A stretch of 42,557 nucleotides of DNA from Ga0077527 sp038144955 (GTDB lineage: Bacteria; Pseudomonadota; Gammaproteobacteria; Burkholderiales; SG8-41), in assembly GCA_038144955.1 (NCBI GenBank), contig JAYQOT010000017.1, positions 1-42,557 of the forward strand. Direction: 5' to 3'. Under the pieces are notes generated by a model that had not been told where the DNA came from, did not search any database, and saw only the letters and a program-made list of their open reading frames with translations. A program made the translations under genes and the position numbers. Below, piece by piece: positions 7,640-15,038 of this stretch. Within the stretch, counting starts at the first letter, position 1. Each line of letters starts with the position of its first letter.

Positions 7640-8263
7640 TTAACCCGTCTCGTGCACCTTCAGCACTTTTGCCACCGCCGGGATGTCGGCCATGCGCTTG
7701 CGGTGATCAGCCACCCTGGGAAAACGGTTGATGTCCACCTTGTCCGACTCCAGCCACCCCGCCAGGGTAAACAAATAGGGATCGCAGATCGAATAGCGCT
7801 CGCCCATGACCCACGGCCCCTGGAACATTTCCTTCTCGATCAGCTCGAAGCACTCACCGACAGTCTGCGGCACCTTTCGCGTCATCTCCTCCAGCGCCTT
7901 CGGATCGTCGGCCCAGCGGCGGCCGCGATGCTTGTGGGCATGCGCGACATGCACGGTCGAACACAGGTAGCTGTTGAAGGCGTTGACATGCGCCAGCGCG
8001 AACGGATCGTTAAGCGGCGCGAGGTTGGCCCCTGGAAACAACTGCGCAACGTAGAGCAGGATCGCCGGGGTCTCGGTAAGGATGCCCTGATCGGTTACCA
8101 GCGCCGGCACGCGGCCCTTGGGATTGATCTTCAGATACTCCGGCGAACGCTGCTGGGTCTTTGAAAAATCCAGTCGCTCGGCCTTGTACTCCGCACCCAC
8201 CTGCTCCAGCGCGATGTGCGAGGCCAGCGCGCAGGTGCCCTTGGCCCAGAACAATGTCAGCAT
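7640..8263 (-). CDS. Glutathione S-transferase (beta-class-like)
   Basis: This 207-residue protein has a thioredoxin-like N-terminal half with GTCALASHIALEQVG (a Cys at position 10, as in beta-class enzymes), the cis-Pro region GRVPALV and TETPAILLYVA for glutathione binding, and an all-helical C-terminal half ending GERYSICDPYLFTLAGWLE. It probably conjugates or reduces electrophiles using glutathione. It follows the Bug receptor by 28 bp in one operon and has a GGGAGG ribosome site. A link between receptor and enzyme substrates is possible but unproven. Confidence 0.88.
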   Translation of the reverse strand: MLTLFWAKGTCALASHIALEQVGAEYKAERLDFSKTQQRSPEYLKINPKGRVPALVTDQGILTETPAILLYVAQLFPGANLAPLNDPFALAHVNAFNSYLCSTVHVAHAHKHRGRRWADDPKALEEMTRKVPQTVGECFELIEKEMFQGPWVMGERYSICDPYLFTLAGWLESDKVDINRFPRVADHRKRMADIPAVAKVLKVHETG

Positions 8264-8291
8264 GCCTTGCCTCCCTTGCCGATCATGGTTT

Positions 8292-9257
8292 TCAACGATC
8301 GAACTTGAGCCCTGCCGCCTGCACCACCTTGCGCCAGCGGCCGATGTCGGCCTCGATGAACTTCGCGAACTCGTCGATCGTCATCGTCAGCGGATCGGCG
8401 CCGGTCGCCACCAGCCGCTCATGCACGGCCTTGGTGTTCACCGTCTTCACGATCGCGTCGTGCAGCTTGTCGGCGGAGGCGCGCGGCGTTTTCGCCGTGG
8501 TCAGCAGGCCGTAGTAGTTGGTCATCGTCACCCCGGCATAACCCGATTCGCCGGTGGTCGGAATGTCGGGAAAATACGGCGAGCGTTTTTCGCTGGCCAC
8601 CGCAATCGCCTTGACCCGGCCGCTCTTCACGTACGGCGAGATCACCGGCAGATCGACGAACATGCCCTGGATCTGTCCTCCCACCAGGTCGCTGACCGCG
8701 GGCGCCGCGCCCTTGTAGGCCACATGGGTGATTTTCACCTTGGCAGCGTCCATCAGCATTTCCAGCCCGAGATGCAGCGTGCCGCCGTTGCCGGCCGAGC
8801 CGAATGCGATCTGTTCGGGCTTGGCCTTGGCCAGCGCCGCCAGTTCCTTCAGATTCTTCGTTGGCATCGACGGATGGAGCACGATCAGGCTGGCCGTGGT
8901 CATCACCGGCGACAGCGGTTGCAGGTCGCGAAGGGTCTGGTACGGCGGTTTGGCGTAGGTCACCATGTTGATCGAGGTCACGCTGGCGGTGGTCATCAGC
9001 AGCGTGTGACCGTCTGGCGCGGCGCGCACCACGGCGTCAGCGCCGATGGTGCCGTTGGCACCGGCGCGGTTGTCAACGATGATCGACTGGCCGAGCAGCT
9101 CCGACAGCCGTGGCGCGATGTTGCGGGTGGTGATGTCGGCCGGGCCGCCGGCCGAAAACGGCACGACGATGCGCAGCGGCTTGGAGGGGAAATTCTGGGC
9201 CAGCGCCGGAGTTGCAACAGCAGTTGCCAACGCGACCAACAAAACCTGGCGGATCAT
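8292..9257 (-). CDS. Bug-family tripartite tricarboxylate transporter receptor
   Basis: This is a periplasmic solute-binding protein of the Bug/TctC family. It has a signal peptide (MIRQVLLVALATAVATPALA, then QN), the first-lobe motif FPSKPLRIVVPFSAGGPADI, and VDNRAGANGTIGADAVV, followed by PDGHTLLMTT. These receptors bind carboxylic acids or amides such as citrate, nicotinate and amino acids. The ligand here is unknown. The ATG at 9257 follows an AAGAGG site; an in-frame ATG 57 bp upstream would put a tail before the signal peptide. No membrane subunits (TctA/TctB) are encoded nearby. Confidence 0.88.
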   Translation of the reverse strand: MIRQVLLVALATAVATPALAQNFPSKPLRIVVPFSAGGPADITTRNIAPRLSELLGQSIIVDNRAGANGTIGADAVVRAAPDGHTLLMTTASVTSINMVTYAKPPYQTLRDLQPLSPVMTTASLIVLHPSMPTKNLKELAALAKAKPEQIAFGSAGNGGTLHLGLEMLMDAAKVKITHVAYKGAAPAVSDLVGGQIQGMFVDLPVISPYVKSGRVKAIAVASEKRSPYFPDIPTTGESGYAGVTMTNYYGLLTTAKTPRASADKLHDAIVKTVNTKAVHERLVATGADPLTMTIDEFAKFIEADIGRWRKVVQAAGLKFDR

Positions 9258-9290
9258 GGTGCCACCTCTTTTGAAATGGGATTGCCGGCC

Positions 9291-9296
9291 ATTATA
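9291..9296 (-). promoter_or_regulatory. Candidate -10 element for Bug-GST operon
   Basis: The minus strand reads TATAAT, a perfect -10 hexamer, 34 bp before the Bug start codon. No strong -35 was identified. The same 114-bp divergent gap must also serve phoD. Confidence 0.45.
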
Positions 9297-9371
9297 TAGA
9301 GGCACCGGGAGCAAAACGCAGGCATGGCTGTGCGCCGATTGTCACCGCCGCGCGTTATAGTGCGCAGCACC

Positions 9372-10928
9372 ATGACCAACGCCTTTTCCCGCCGCGATTT
9401 CCTGCTGCGCACCGCCGCGCTGTCGGCAACGCTCGCGCTGCCGGCACCCCTGCTGGCCCAGCCGCGCTTCCAGCGCAATCCGTTCACTCTGGGCGTCGCG
9501 TCCGGGCATCCCCGACCCGATGGCCTGGTGCTGTGGACACGTCTCGCGCCTGACCCGTTGAACGGCGGCGGCATGCCGCCTGCGGTAGTCAACGTACGCT
9601 GGGAAGTCGCAGCCGACGAACGCTTCCGCAAGATCGTCGCGCGTGGCGAGGCCGCCGCGGTACCGGCATTCGCCCATTCGGTGCACATCGACGTGCGCGG
9701 GCTGCAGCCGGCACGCTGGTACTGGTACCGCTTCACGGCCGGAGACGCCGTCAGCCCGGTCGGTCGCACCCGCACCGCGCCGGCTGCTGACGACGCCGCC
9801 ACCCCGCTGTCTTTCGCGGTAGCGTCGTGCCAGCACTACGAACACGGCTACTACGCCGCCTACCGTGACATGGCGCAGCGCAATCCCGATCTGGCAATCC
9901 ATGTCGGCGATTACATCTACGAGGCATCCTGGGGCCGCCGCACGTTCGTGCGCCACCACGACACGCCAGAACCGTACACGCTGGATGATTACCGCAACCG
10001 CTATGCGCTCTACAAGACCGATCCGCAGCTGCAGGCAGCACACGCCGCCTGCCCGTGGCTGGTGACCTGGGACGACCACGAGGTCGACAATGATTACGCC
10101 AACGACCGTTCGCAGGATCTCGATCAGGCCGATGTTTTCCTGCGCCGCCGCGCCGCCGCCTACCAGGCATGGTATGAACACATGCCGCTGCCGCCCGGCA
10201 GCTACGCCGGCGGGCCAAACCTGAAAATCTACGGCAGCCACGCGATGGGCGCGCTGACCAACATCCAGCTGCTCGACATGCGTCAGTACCGCGACTACCA
10301 CGTGTGTTCACGCCGCGGCCGCGGCGGTGGCAACCAGGTCAACACTGCGGAATGCACCGACCTGCGCCTGCCCGGACGTTCGCTGCTGGGCGCTGCGCAG
10401 GAACGCTGGCTGGAGCAGGCACTGGCGGCATCCCCCGCGCGCTGGAACGTGATCGCGCAAGCCACGCTGATGGCGCAGGCCGACCGCGAGCCGGGGCCGG
10501 AGCGTGTGGTCTACACCGACGGCTGGGACGGCTATCCGCTGGCGCGCGAAAAGCTGCTGCGCTTCATTGGCGAACGCAGGATCAGCAACCCGGTGGTAGT
10601 CGGCGGCGACGTGCATTTCGCTTCGGCCAGCGATCTCAAGGTGAATTTCGACGACGAGAAATCGCCGGTGGTGGCCAGCGAATTCGTCGCCACCTCGATC
10701 AGCTCGTTCGGTCCCAGCCGCGCACGCGTCGAAGCGCTGCTCGCGGAAAACCCGCATGTGCGTTTTGCCAACGGCTCGCGCCGCGGTTACCTGCTGTGCT
10801 CAGTCACACCCAAACGCTTGGAAACCACGTTCATGGCCGTGGTCGCCCCGGAAGATGCGCAGTCGCGGGTGTATGAAATGGCGCATTACGCAGTTGAAAA
10901 CGGCCGCGCCGGACCGCAGCGAGCGTGA
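9372..10928 (+). CDS. phoD: Tat-exported alkaline phosphatase D (PhoD family)
   Basis: This 518-residue protein begins with a twin-arginine signal (SRRDFLLRTAALSATLAL ending near LLAQ). It then has a PhoD N-terminal domain (PFTLGVASGHPRPDGLVLWTR) and a metallophosphatase domain with VASCQHYEHGYY, HVGDYIYEASWG, VTWDDHEVDNDYAND and, near the C terminus, VVGGDVHFASASDLK. These residues ligand the metals in phosphodiesterase/phosphatase PhoD, exported folded to the periplasm to release phosphate. The ATG at 9372 is used because it gives a proper Tat leader. No ribosome site is seen, and a TATAGT at 9355-9360 would put the RNA start almost at the ATG. Confidence 0.9.
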   Translation: MTNAFSRRDFLLRTAALSATLALPAPLLAQPRFQRNPFTLGVASGHPRPDGLVLWTRLAPDPLNGGGMPPAVVNVRWEVAADERFRKIVARGEAAAVPAFAHSVHIDVRGLQPARWYWYRFTAGDAVSPVGRTRTAPAADDAATPLSFAVASCQHYEHGYYAAYRDMAQRNPDLAIHVGDYIYEASWGRRTFVRHHDTPEPYTLDDYRNRYALYKTDPQLQAAHAACPWLVTWDDHEVDNDYANDRSQDLDQADVFLRRRAAAYQAWYEHMPLPPGSYAGGPNLKIYGSHAMGALTNIQLLDMRQYRDYHVCSRRGRGGGNQVNTAECTDLRLPGRSLLGAAQERWLEQALAASPARWNVIAQATLMAQADREPGPERVVYTDGWDGYPLAREKLLRFIGERRISNPVVVGGDVHFASASDLKVNFDDEKSPVVASEFVATSISSFGPSRARVEALLAENPHVRFANGSRRGYLLCSVTPKRLETTFMAVVAPEDAQSRVYEMAHYAVENGRAGPQRA

Positions 10929-10958
10929 TACATAAATATCTGTTTTAATTGATGTTTT

Positions 10959-11255
10959 TTACAGGCCGAGAATACGCGCGATCTCTGCAGCATAACGGCT
11001 GATGGTTACGCCCTCGTAAACCGCTTCATCCACCGTCGCCTCGAGCAGGTCGCGCAGTTCATGCAGGCGGTCGGTAATCCAGTGGTGCTCGGTCGCAGGC
11101 TCGTCCAGCAGCTTGCGCAACGCCTCAACCTCGTCGCGCAGGCGCTGCACGTCAGCCGAACCGCCACGCACCTTGGCGAGATCGCGTTCGAGCGCAACGA
11201 TCAGCCGCGCAGCTTCGTTCAGGTCGACGGGCTTGGGTGTTTTGTCAGCAGCCAC
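10959..11255 (-). CDS. Small coiled-coil protein, function unknown
   Basis: This product of about 98 residues has heptad-rich helices (AARLIVALERDLAKVRG, ADVQRLRDEVEALRKLLDE, LHELRDLLEATVDEAVYEG) and ends SRYAAEIARILGL. It has no signal peptide, membrane segment or cysteine. It is probably a soluble cytoplasmic coiled-coil; no family is recognised. The GTG at 11255 is preferred over the GTG two codons earlier, because GGAGG lies five bases before it and the earlier GTG overlaps that site. An FNR/ANR-type box lies 58-71 bp upstream, suggesting control by oxygen. The gene converges on phoD with a 30-bp gap that has no clear terminator. Confidence 0.65.
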   Translation of the reverse strand: MAADKTPKPVDLNEAARLIVALERDLAKVRGGSADVQRLRDEVEALRKLLDEPATEHHWITDRLHELRDLLEATVDEAVYEGVTISRYAAEIARILGL

Positions 11256-11312
11256 AATCACCTCCGTACCTATTGGACGGTATCAGCATCGCACGCAGAA
11301 ACGTCATGCTAT

Positions 11313-11326
11313 TTGACCCGGATCAA
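11313..11326 (-). promoter_or_regulatory. FNR/ANR-type binding box
   Basis: TTGATCCGGGTCAA on the minus strand matches the TTGAT-N4-ATCAA consensus at nine of ten positions. If it sits at -41.5, the start site falls near 11278 and a weak TGATAC -10 is in place, giving class II activation of the small coiled-coil gene. Confidence 0.5.
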
Positions 11327-11350
11327 ACCTTGTCGTTCAATGCCCGACGC

Positions 11351-11728
11351 TTATTCCTCGTCGCGCCAGCGGTCGAGCTGGCGCCTCTCACGCTTGGTGG
11401 GCCGTCCGACGCGATCGCGTGCCGGATCCGCGGCATAGCGCCGCAGCGCAGACTGTTCCTCGCGCTTGGCCCGACTCGCCTCGTTTTCCGAGTACAGCGT
11501 GCGCGCCACTGTCGCCGGGCCACGCTTGTCGGACAGTTGCTCCACGCGCAGCGTCCACTCGCTGGTGCCGATGTGGACCACCAGCTCATCACCGATGCGC
11601 ACCTCCTTGGCCGGCTTGACGCGATCGCCGTTCAGCTTGACCTTGCCACCTTCGACCGCCTGCTGCGCGGCGGCGCGTGTCTTGAAGAAGCGCGCCGCCC
11701 ACAACCACTTGTCGACCCGCAGCGCCAT
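11351..11728 (-). CDS. hslR: Hsp15-type S4 RNA-binding protein
   Basis: The 125-residue protein opens with the S4 RNA-binding motif (LRVDKWLWAARFFKTRAAA, GKVKLNGDRVKPAKEVRIGD) and ends with a basic tail (SRAKREEQ, GRPTKRERRQLDRWRDEE), as in heat-shock protein Hsp15. E. coli Hsp15 binds free 50S subunits that still carry a nascent chain and helps recycle them. The ATG at 11728 shares a base with the upstream stop codon (TAATG), so it is translationally coupled to the membrane-protein gene. Longer in-frame upstream starts would read through that gene. Confidence 0.85.
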   Translation of the reverse strand: MALRVDKWLWAARFFKTRAAAQQAVEGGKVKLNGDRVKPAKEVRIGDELVVHIGTSEWTLRVEQLSDKRGPATVARTLYSENEASRAKREEQSALRRYAADPARDRVGRPTKRERRQLDRWRDEE

Positions 11729-12135
11729 TACATCGGCATCGGGCTGCGGCCGGCGAGATTGATCCAGCCGCGGATGATGCGATAAAGCACCCAGACCCCC
11801 GTCAGCATCATCAAAGGAATCCCGAGAATCGCGCCGATGACGGTCACGATCATCAGCCAGGCCACGATGAACCAGCCCACCGCCCACCAGAAAGTGCGGA
11901 TCTGCCATGAGAAATGCGAGTCGAGAAATGTACCGCGCACGGCATCCCGCTTCACGTAATTGATGATCACCGCGATGATCGAAGGCCAGCCGGTCAGGAA
12001 CGCGGTGACCACGAATGCAGCACTGCTCAATCCGGTCAGCGCACTGAATGCGTGCAAACCGTAGACGATGTGCGTCAGCGTGATCAGGTCATTGGCGGGC
12101 AGCGGGGCCAGAGTTTTGCCGTCGATGTCGGTCAT
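11728..12135 (-). CDS. Small integral membrane protein (DUF4870-like)
   Basis: This 135-residue protein has about three membrane-spanning helices (near residues 20-55, 80-105 and 105-125). They surround a polar loop (NYVKRDAVRGTFLDSHFSWQIRT) containing the HxxWQ-type segment often seen in DUF4870-like proteins. It is an inner-membrane protein of unknown function. The ribosome site GAGGAGG precedes the ATG. It lies 9 bp after the DUF2237 gene and overlaps hslR by one base, so it is part of that operon. Confidence 0.72.
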   Translation of the reverse strand: MTDIDGKTLAPLPANDLITLTHIVYGLHAFSALTGLSSAAFVVTAFLTGWPSIIAVIINYVKRDAVRGTFLDSHFSWQIRTFWWAVGWFIVAWLMIVTVIGAILGIPLMMLTGVWVLYRIIRGWINLAGRSPMPM

Positions 12136-12144
12136 GTTGCCTCC

Positions 12145-12534
12145 TCAGGACAGGTCGATCGCATATTTCTTGTAATCCGCCAGCGAAGCGAACTCCAGCG
12201 ACGCCTCATGGGTCGCCGCCAGCACCACGCGCGGCGCCATGCCGGCATCGAGTGCTTCGCGCCAGCGCGGCGCACACAGGCACCAGCGGTCGCCGGGCTG
12301 AAGTCCCGGAAAGCCGAACTCCGGCACCGGCGTCGACAGGTCGTTGCCCCGCGCCTTGGAAAATTCCAGAAATTCCGCTGTCATTACTGCGCAAACGGTA
12401 TGCACACCGACGTCTTCCGGGCTGGTGTTGCAGCAACCGTCGCGAAAAAAGCCGGTCAGCGGACGTTCGCTGCAGGATTGCAGTTTCTCGCCCAGCACGT
12501 TGCGGGCGAATTCATTGGGATCAAATCTGCGCAT
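12145..12534 (-). CDS. DUF2237 family protein
   Basis: The 129-residue protein has the DUF2237 pattern throughout: NVLGEKLQSCSERPLTGFFR, then DGCCNTSPEDVGVHTVCAVM, ARGNDLSTPVPEFGFPGL and GDRWCLCAPRWREALDAG. The conserved cysteines (SCS, DGCC, VCA, WCLC) could bind a metal or be redox active; this is inferred. The function is unknown. It follows the B12-binding radical SAM gene by 15 bp, in the same operon. Confidence 0.88.
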   Translation of the reverse strand: MRRFDPNEFARNVLGEKLQSCSERPLTGFFRDGCCNTSPEDVGVHTVCAVMTAEFLEFSKARGNDLSTPVPEFGFPGLQPGDRWCLCAPRWREALDAGMAPRVVLAATHEASLEFASLADYKKYAIDLS

Positions 12535-12549
12535 TCAATTCACCTTCTT

Positions 12550-14052
12550 TCACGCCACATGCCGCGCCTGCCGCAGTTTGCCGCGCGCAGCATTTCGCGG
12601 CGCCGGGCGCACACCTTCCTTCATGAATGGCAGCCGGCCCTTGGCGCCGCTCGCCTCGTAGTCAGCGTTGACCGCAGTCACAACCGCCGCCGCCGGCACC
12701 CCGTTCTCCACCAGGAAGTCATGCAGGAATCCGCACAGTTTTTCCAGCGCGAACTCATGGGTCTTGCCGGTGCGCGCATAAAGCCAGTCGGAAAATTTCA
12801 TGAAGCGCGCGAACGGTGCATCGGCCAGCAGCAGCGGCAGCGCGCGCGGAAAGCGCCCGCTATTGCCCGCCAGGTCCCAGTAGCGCGCGAAACGGATGAT
12901 GCGCTGCATGTCGCTGAAGCCGATGACGTCAGTCGCCAGCACCGTATACGGCGCATCGGGGCTGTATCTCATCGCGTGATCCTGCGTATGGCGGTCGATC
13001 GGGGCGCCGCGCAGGCGCTTGAGGATGCCGACCTGGATTTCATGCGGACGCAACGCATGCAGGCGGTCAAAGCCGCGACCGAAGGAGTCCAGGTTCTCGC
13101 CCGGCAACCCGGCGATCAGGTCGACGTGGATCAGCGCCGGCGATTCATCGCGCAGCCAGCTCAGGTTGGCCTCGGCGAGCGCGTTGTCCTGTTTGCGCGA
13201 AATGCGCGCCTGCACCGCCTCGTCCCAGGTCTGGATACCGACTTCGAAATGCAGGCTGCCCCGCGGAAATCTGCCGATCGCCTCCTTGAGTTTGTCCGGC
13301 AGATGATCGGGTATCAACTCGAAATGGATGAACAGGTCGTCGCTCAGTCGTTCGAGAAAAAATTCGAGGATCGCCAGGCTCGCAGCGACCTTGAGATTGA
13401 AGGTGCGATCGACGAAGCGGAAATGGCGCGCGCCTCTGTCATACAACTTACTGATTTCATTGATGAATTTTTCAATTTCGAAGGGCCACGCGGTCTTGTC
13501 CAGGGCGGACAGACAGAACTCGCACTTGAACGGACAGCCGCGCGATGCTTCGACGTAGATGAAGCGGCGCGCGATGTCCTCGTCGGTGTATTCGTCATAG
13601 GGCAGCGCGATCTCCGCCAGCTTCGGCTGCACGCCGGCATGCACCTTTTCGGCAGGGGGTTGTCCCGCCACGATGTCCGCACACAGTTTTGCAAAAGTAA
13701 CGTCCCCCCACCCCGTCACCACGTAATCCGCCAGTACACAGATGCGCTGGCCGTCGGTCTCGTGACTCACTTCGGGGCCGCCAACGACGATGACGATCTC
13801 CGGTGCCACGCGCTTGAGGATCGCCACCACGCGCGCGGTCTCCTCGACGTTCCAGATATAGACACCAAAACCGATGATCGCCGGCTGCTGTTCGAGCAGC
13901 CGCTCAGCGATGTCGGCCGGGCGGTCGCCGAGCACGAACTCGGTGATCCGCGTGTCATCGCGCAGCGCACCCATGTTGGCGCGCAGATAACGCAGGCCGA
14001 GGGCCGCATGCACATAGCGTGCGTTGATCGTGGTCAGCGTGATTCCACCCAT
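12550..14052 (-). CDS. B12-binding domain radical SAM protein
   Basis: This 500-residue protein has an N-terminal cobalamin-binding-like Rossmann fold (LTTINARYVHAALGLRYLRA, then IIGFGVYIWNVEETARVV and IVVGGPEVSHE). It then has the radical SAM cluster motif CPFKCEFC (Cys173, 177, 180) and a DUF4080-like C-terminal helical domain. Such enzymes often methylate or rearrange unreactive carbons. The substrate here is unknown, and the DXHXXG cobalamin-His motif is not evident, so B12 may bind base-off or not at all. The start follows a GATAAT -10-like hexamer by only six bases, suggesting a leaderless message. Confidence 0.85.
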   Translation of the reverse strand: MGGITLTTINARYVHAALGLRYLRANMGALRDDTRITEFVLGDRPADIAERLLEQQPAIIGFGVYIWNVEETARVVAILKRVAPEIVIVVGGPEVSHETDGQRICVLADYVVTGWGDVTFAKLCADIVAGQPPAEKVHAGVQPKLAEIALPYDEYTDEDIARRFIYVEASRGCPFKCEFCLSALDKTAWPFEIEKFINEISKLYDRGARHFRFVDRTFNLKVAASLAILEFFLERLSDDLFIHFELIPDHLPDKLKEAIGRFPRGSLHFEVGIQTWDEAVQARISRKQDNALAEANLSWLRDESPALIHVDLIAGLPGENLDSFGRGFDRLHALRPHEIQVGILKRLRGAPIDRHTQDHAMRYSPDAPYTVLATDVIGFSDMQRIIRFARYWDLAGNSGRFPRALPLLLADAPFARFMKFSDWLYARTGKTHEFALEKLCGFLHDFLVENGVPAAAVVTAVNADYEASGAKGRLPFMKEGVRPAPRNAARGKLRQARHVA

Positions 14053-14058
14053 GCGGAC

Positions 14059-14064
14059 ATTATC
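14059..14064 (-). promoter_or_regulatory. Candidate -10 for B12 radical SAM operon
   Basis: GATAAT on the minus strand lies six bases before the ATG at 14052, so the RNA could begin at or near the start codon. No ribosome site or clear -35 is visible. Confidence 0.3.
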
Positions 14065-14135
14065 GCAAGGCCCCGGTGTTTTTGATACGCTAGGCCCTCT
14101 CTGATCACATTGCCAGCCTCAAAGGACGCATCACC

Positions 14136-14549
14136 ATGGCCCAACAACCAGTATCCGGCGCTCCCGACACCAAAATGGATGTCTCTGCGCTCTATCGCGA
14201 AGACATCATCACCGACCGCAGGGTCGGCACCATCCGCCGCATGATTCCGGTCGATCGCGACGGCAAGGACGACGCCTCGCGCCCGACGCTCTACATCGGC
14301 GAAGCGCAAATCATGACCAACGCCGGCCCGCTGCCGATCAATTTCGAGATTGAAGCCAAGACGCTCGGTGAAGCCGTCGAAAAATTCGGTCCGGCAGCGA
14401 AGGAAGGTGTCGAGCGCACCGTCAAGGAACTGCAGGAACTGCGGCGTCAGGCAGCTTCCTCGATCGTCGTGCCCGGTGCGGGCGGCGGCGGCATGGGCGG
14501 CCTCGGCGGCCTGCCCGGAGGGGGCGGCGGCAAGATCCAGATGCCGTGA
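14136..14549 (+). CDS. Conserved small cytoplasmic protein with Gly-rich tail, unknown function
   Basis: This 137-residue protein has no signal or membrane segment. The body is a mixed alpha/beta region (DRRVGTIRRMIPVDRDG, PTLYIGEAQIMTNAGPLPIN, FEIEAKTLGEAVEKFGPAAK) followed by a helix rich in Glu/Arg (KEGVERTVKELQELRRQAAS) and a glycine-rich tail (PGAGGGGMGGLGGLPGGGGG). Nothing identifies a function. An AAGGA site precedes the ATG. Its stop overlaps the NUDIX GTG start by four bases, so the two genes are likely co-translated and may work together. Confidence 0.65.
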   Translation: MAQQPVSGAPDTKMDVSALYREDIITDRRVGTIRRMIPVDRDGKDDASRPTLYIGEAQIMTNAGPLPINFEIEAKTLGEAVEKFGPAAKEGVERTVKELQELRRQAASSIVVPGAGGGGMGGLGGLPGGGGGKIQMP

Positions 14550-14974
14550 GCGCCACCGCAAAACCGGTCCGTTCGGCAGGGGTCGTGGTTGCCCGCCGTC
14601 ACGGCGGCGGCTGGCGCCTGCTGGTGCTGCGCGCGTTCAGCAACTGGGATTTTCCTAAAGGTCTGATCGAGGACGGCGAAGATCCGCTCGACACGGCCCG
14701 GCGTGAAACCGTCGAGGAAACCGGGATCACCGACCTCGCCTTCGATTTCGGCGATTCGTTCCGCGAAACCATACCCTACGGCAACGGCAAGATCGCACGC
14801 TACTACCTTGCGATAACCGAAACCGAACACATCACGCTGCCGATCTCGCACGAACTCGGCAAACCTGAACACGATGAGTGGCGCTGGGTAGGATTCGACG
14901 AAGCGGAAGATTTCCTGCCGCCGCGGCTCGCAGCGGTACTCGACTGGGCGCGCGAGACGCTCGACCCAGGCTGA
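14546..14974 (+). CDS. NUDIX hydrolase
   Basis: This 142-residue protein has a complete NUDIX box: Gly39, Glu45, Arg53-Glu54, Glu57-Glu58, Gly60 (GLIEDGEDPLDTARRETVEE then TGI). The enzymes hydrolyse nucleoside diphosphates linked to another group. The SNWDFPKG lead-in and the WRWVGFDEAEDFLPP tail resemble diadenosine tetraphosphatase-like members, so an Ap4A-type substrate is possible. It starts at a GTG overlapping the upstream stop (GTGA). A strong hairpin follows at 15003-15031. Confidence 0.85.
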   Translation: MSATAKPVRSAGVVVARRHGGGWRLLVLRAFSNWDFPKGLIEDGEDPLDTARRETVEETGITDLAFDFGDSFRETIPYGNGKIARYYLAITETEHITLPISHELGKPEHDEWRWVGFDEAEDFLPPRLAAVLDWARETLDPG

Positions 14975-15002
14975 CCCTCAGACACAATCAGCGTAGCGAA
15001 TA

Positions 15003-15031
15003 CCGCGCGACGCAGCCATTGCGTCGCGCGG
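15003..15031. terminator. Strong hairpin between convergent genes
   Basis: A perfect 12-bp stem (CCGCGCGACGCA / TGCGTCGCGCGG) with loop GCCAT lies in the 64-bp gap between the converging NUDIX and CocE genes. There is no U-tract, so termination in either direction is probable but unproven. Confidence 0.5.
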
Positions 15032-15038
15032 CAGCTGG

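Noticed and set aside
11914..14085. Long plus-strand open frame opposite the B12 radical SAM and DUF2237 genes
   Set aside because: It lies antisense to genes with clear motifs and has no recognisable domain or ribosome site. It arises from high GC codon use on the other strand.
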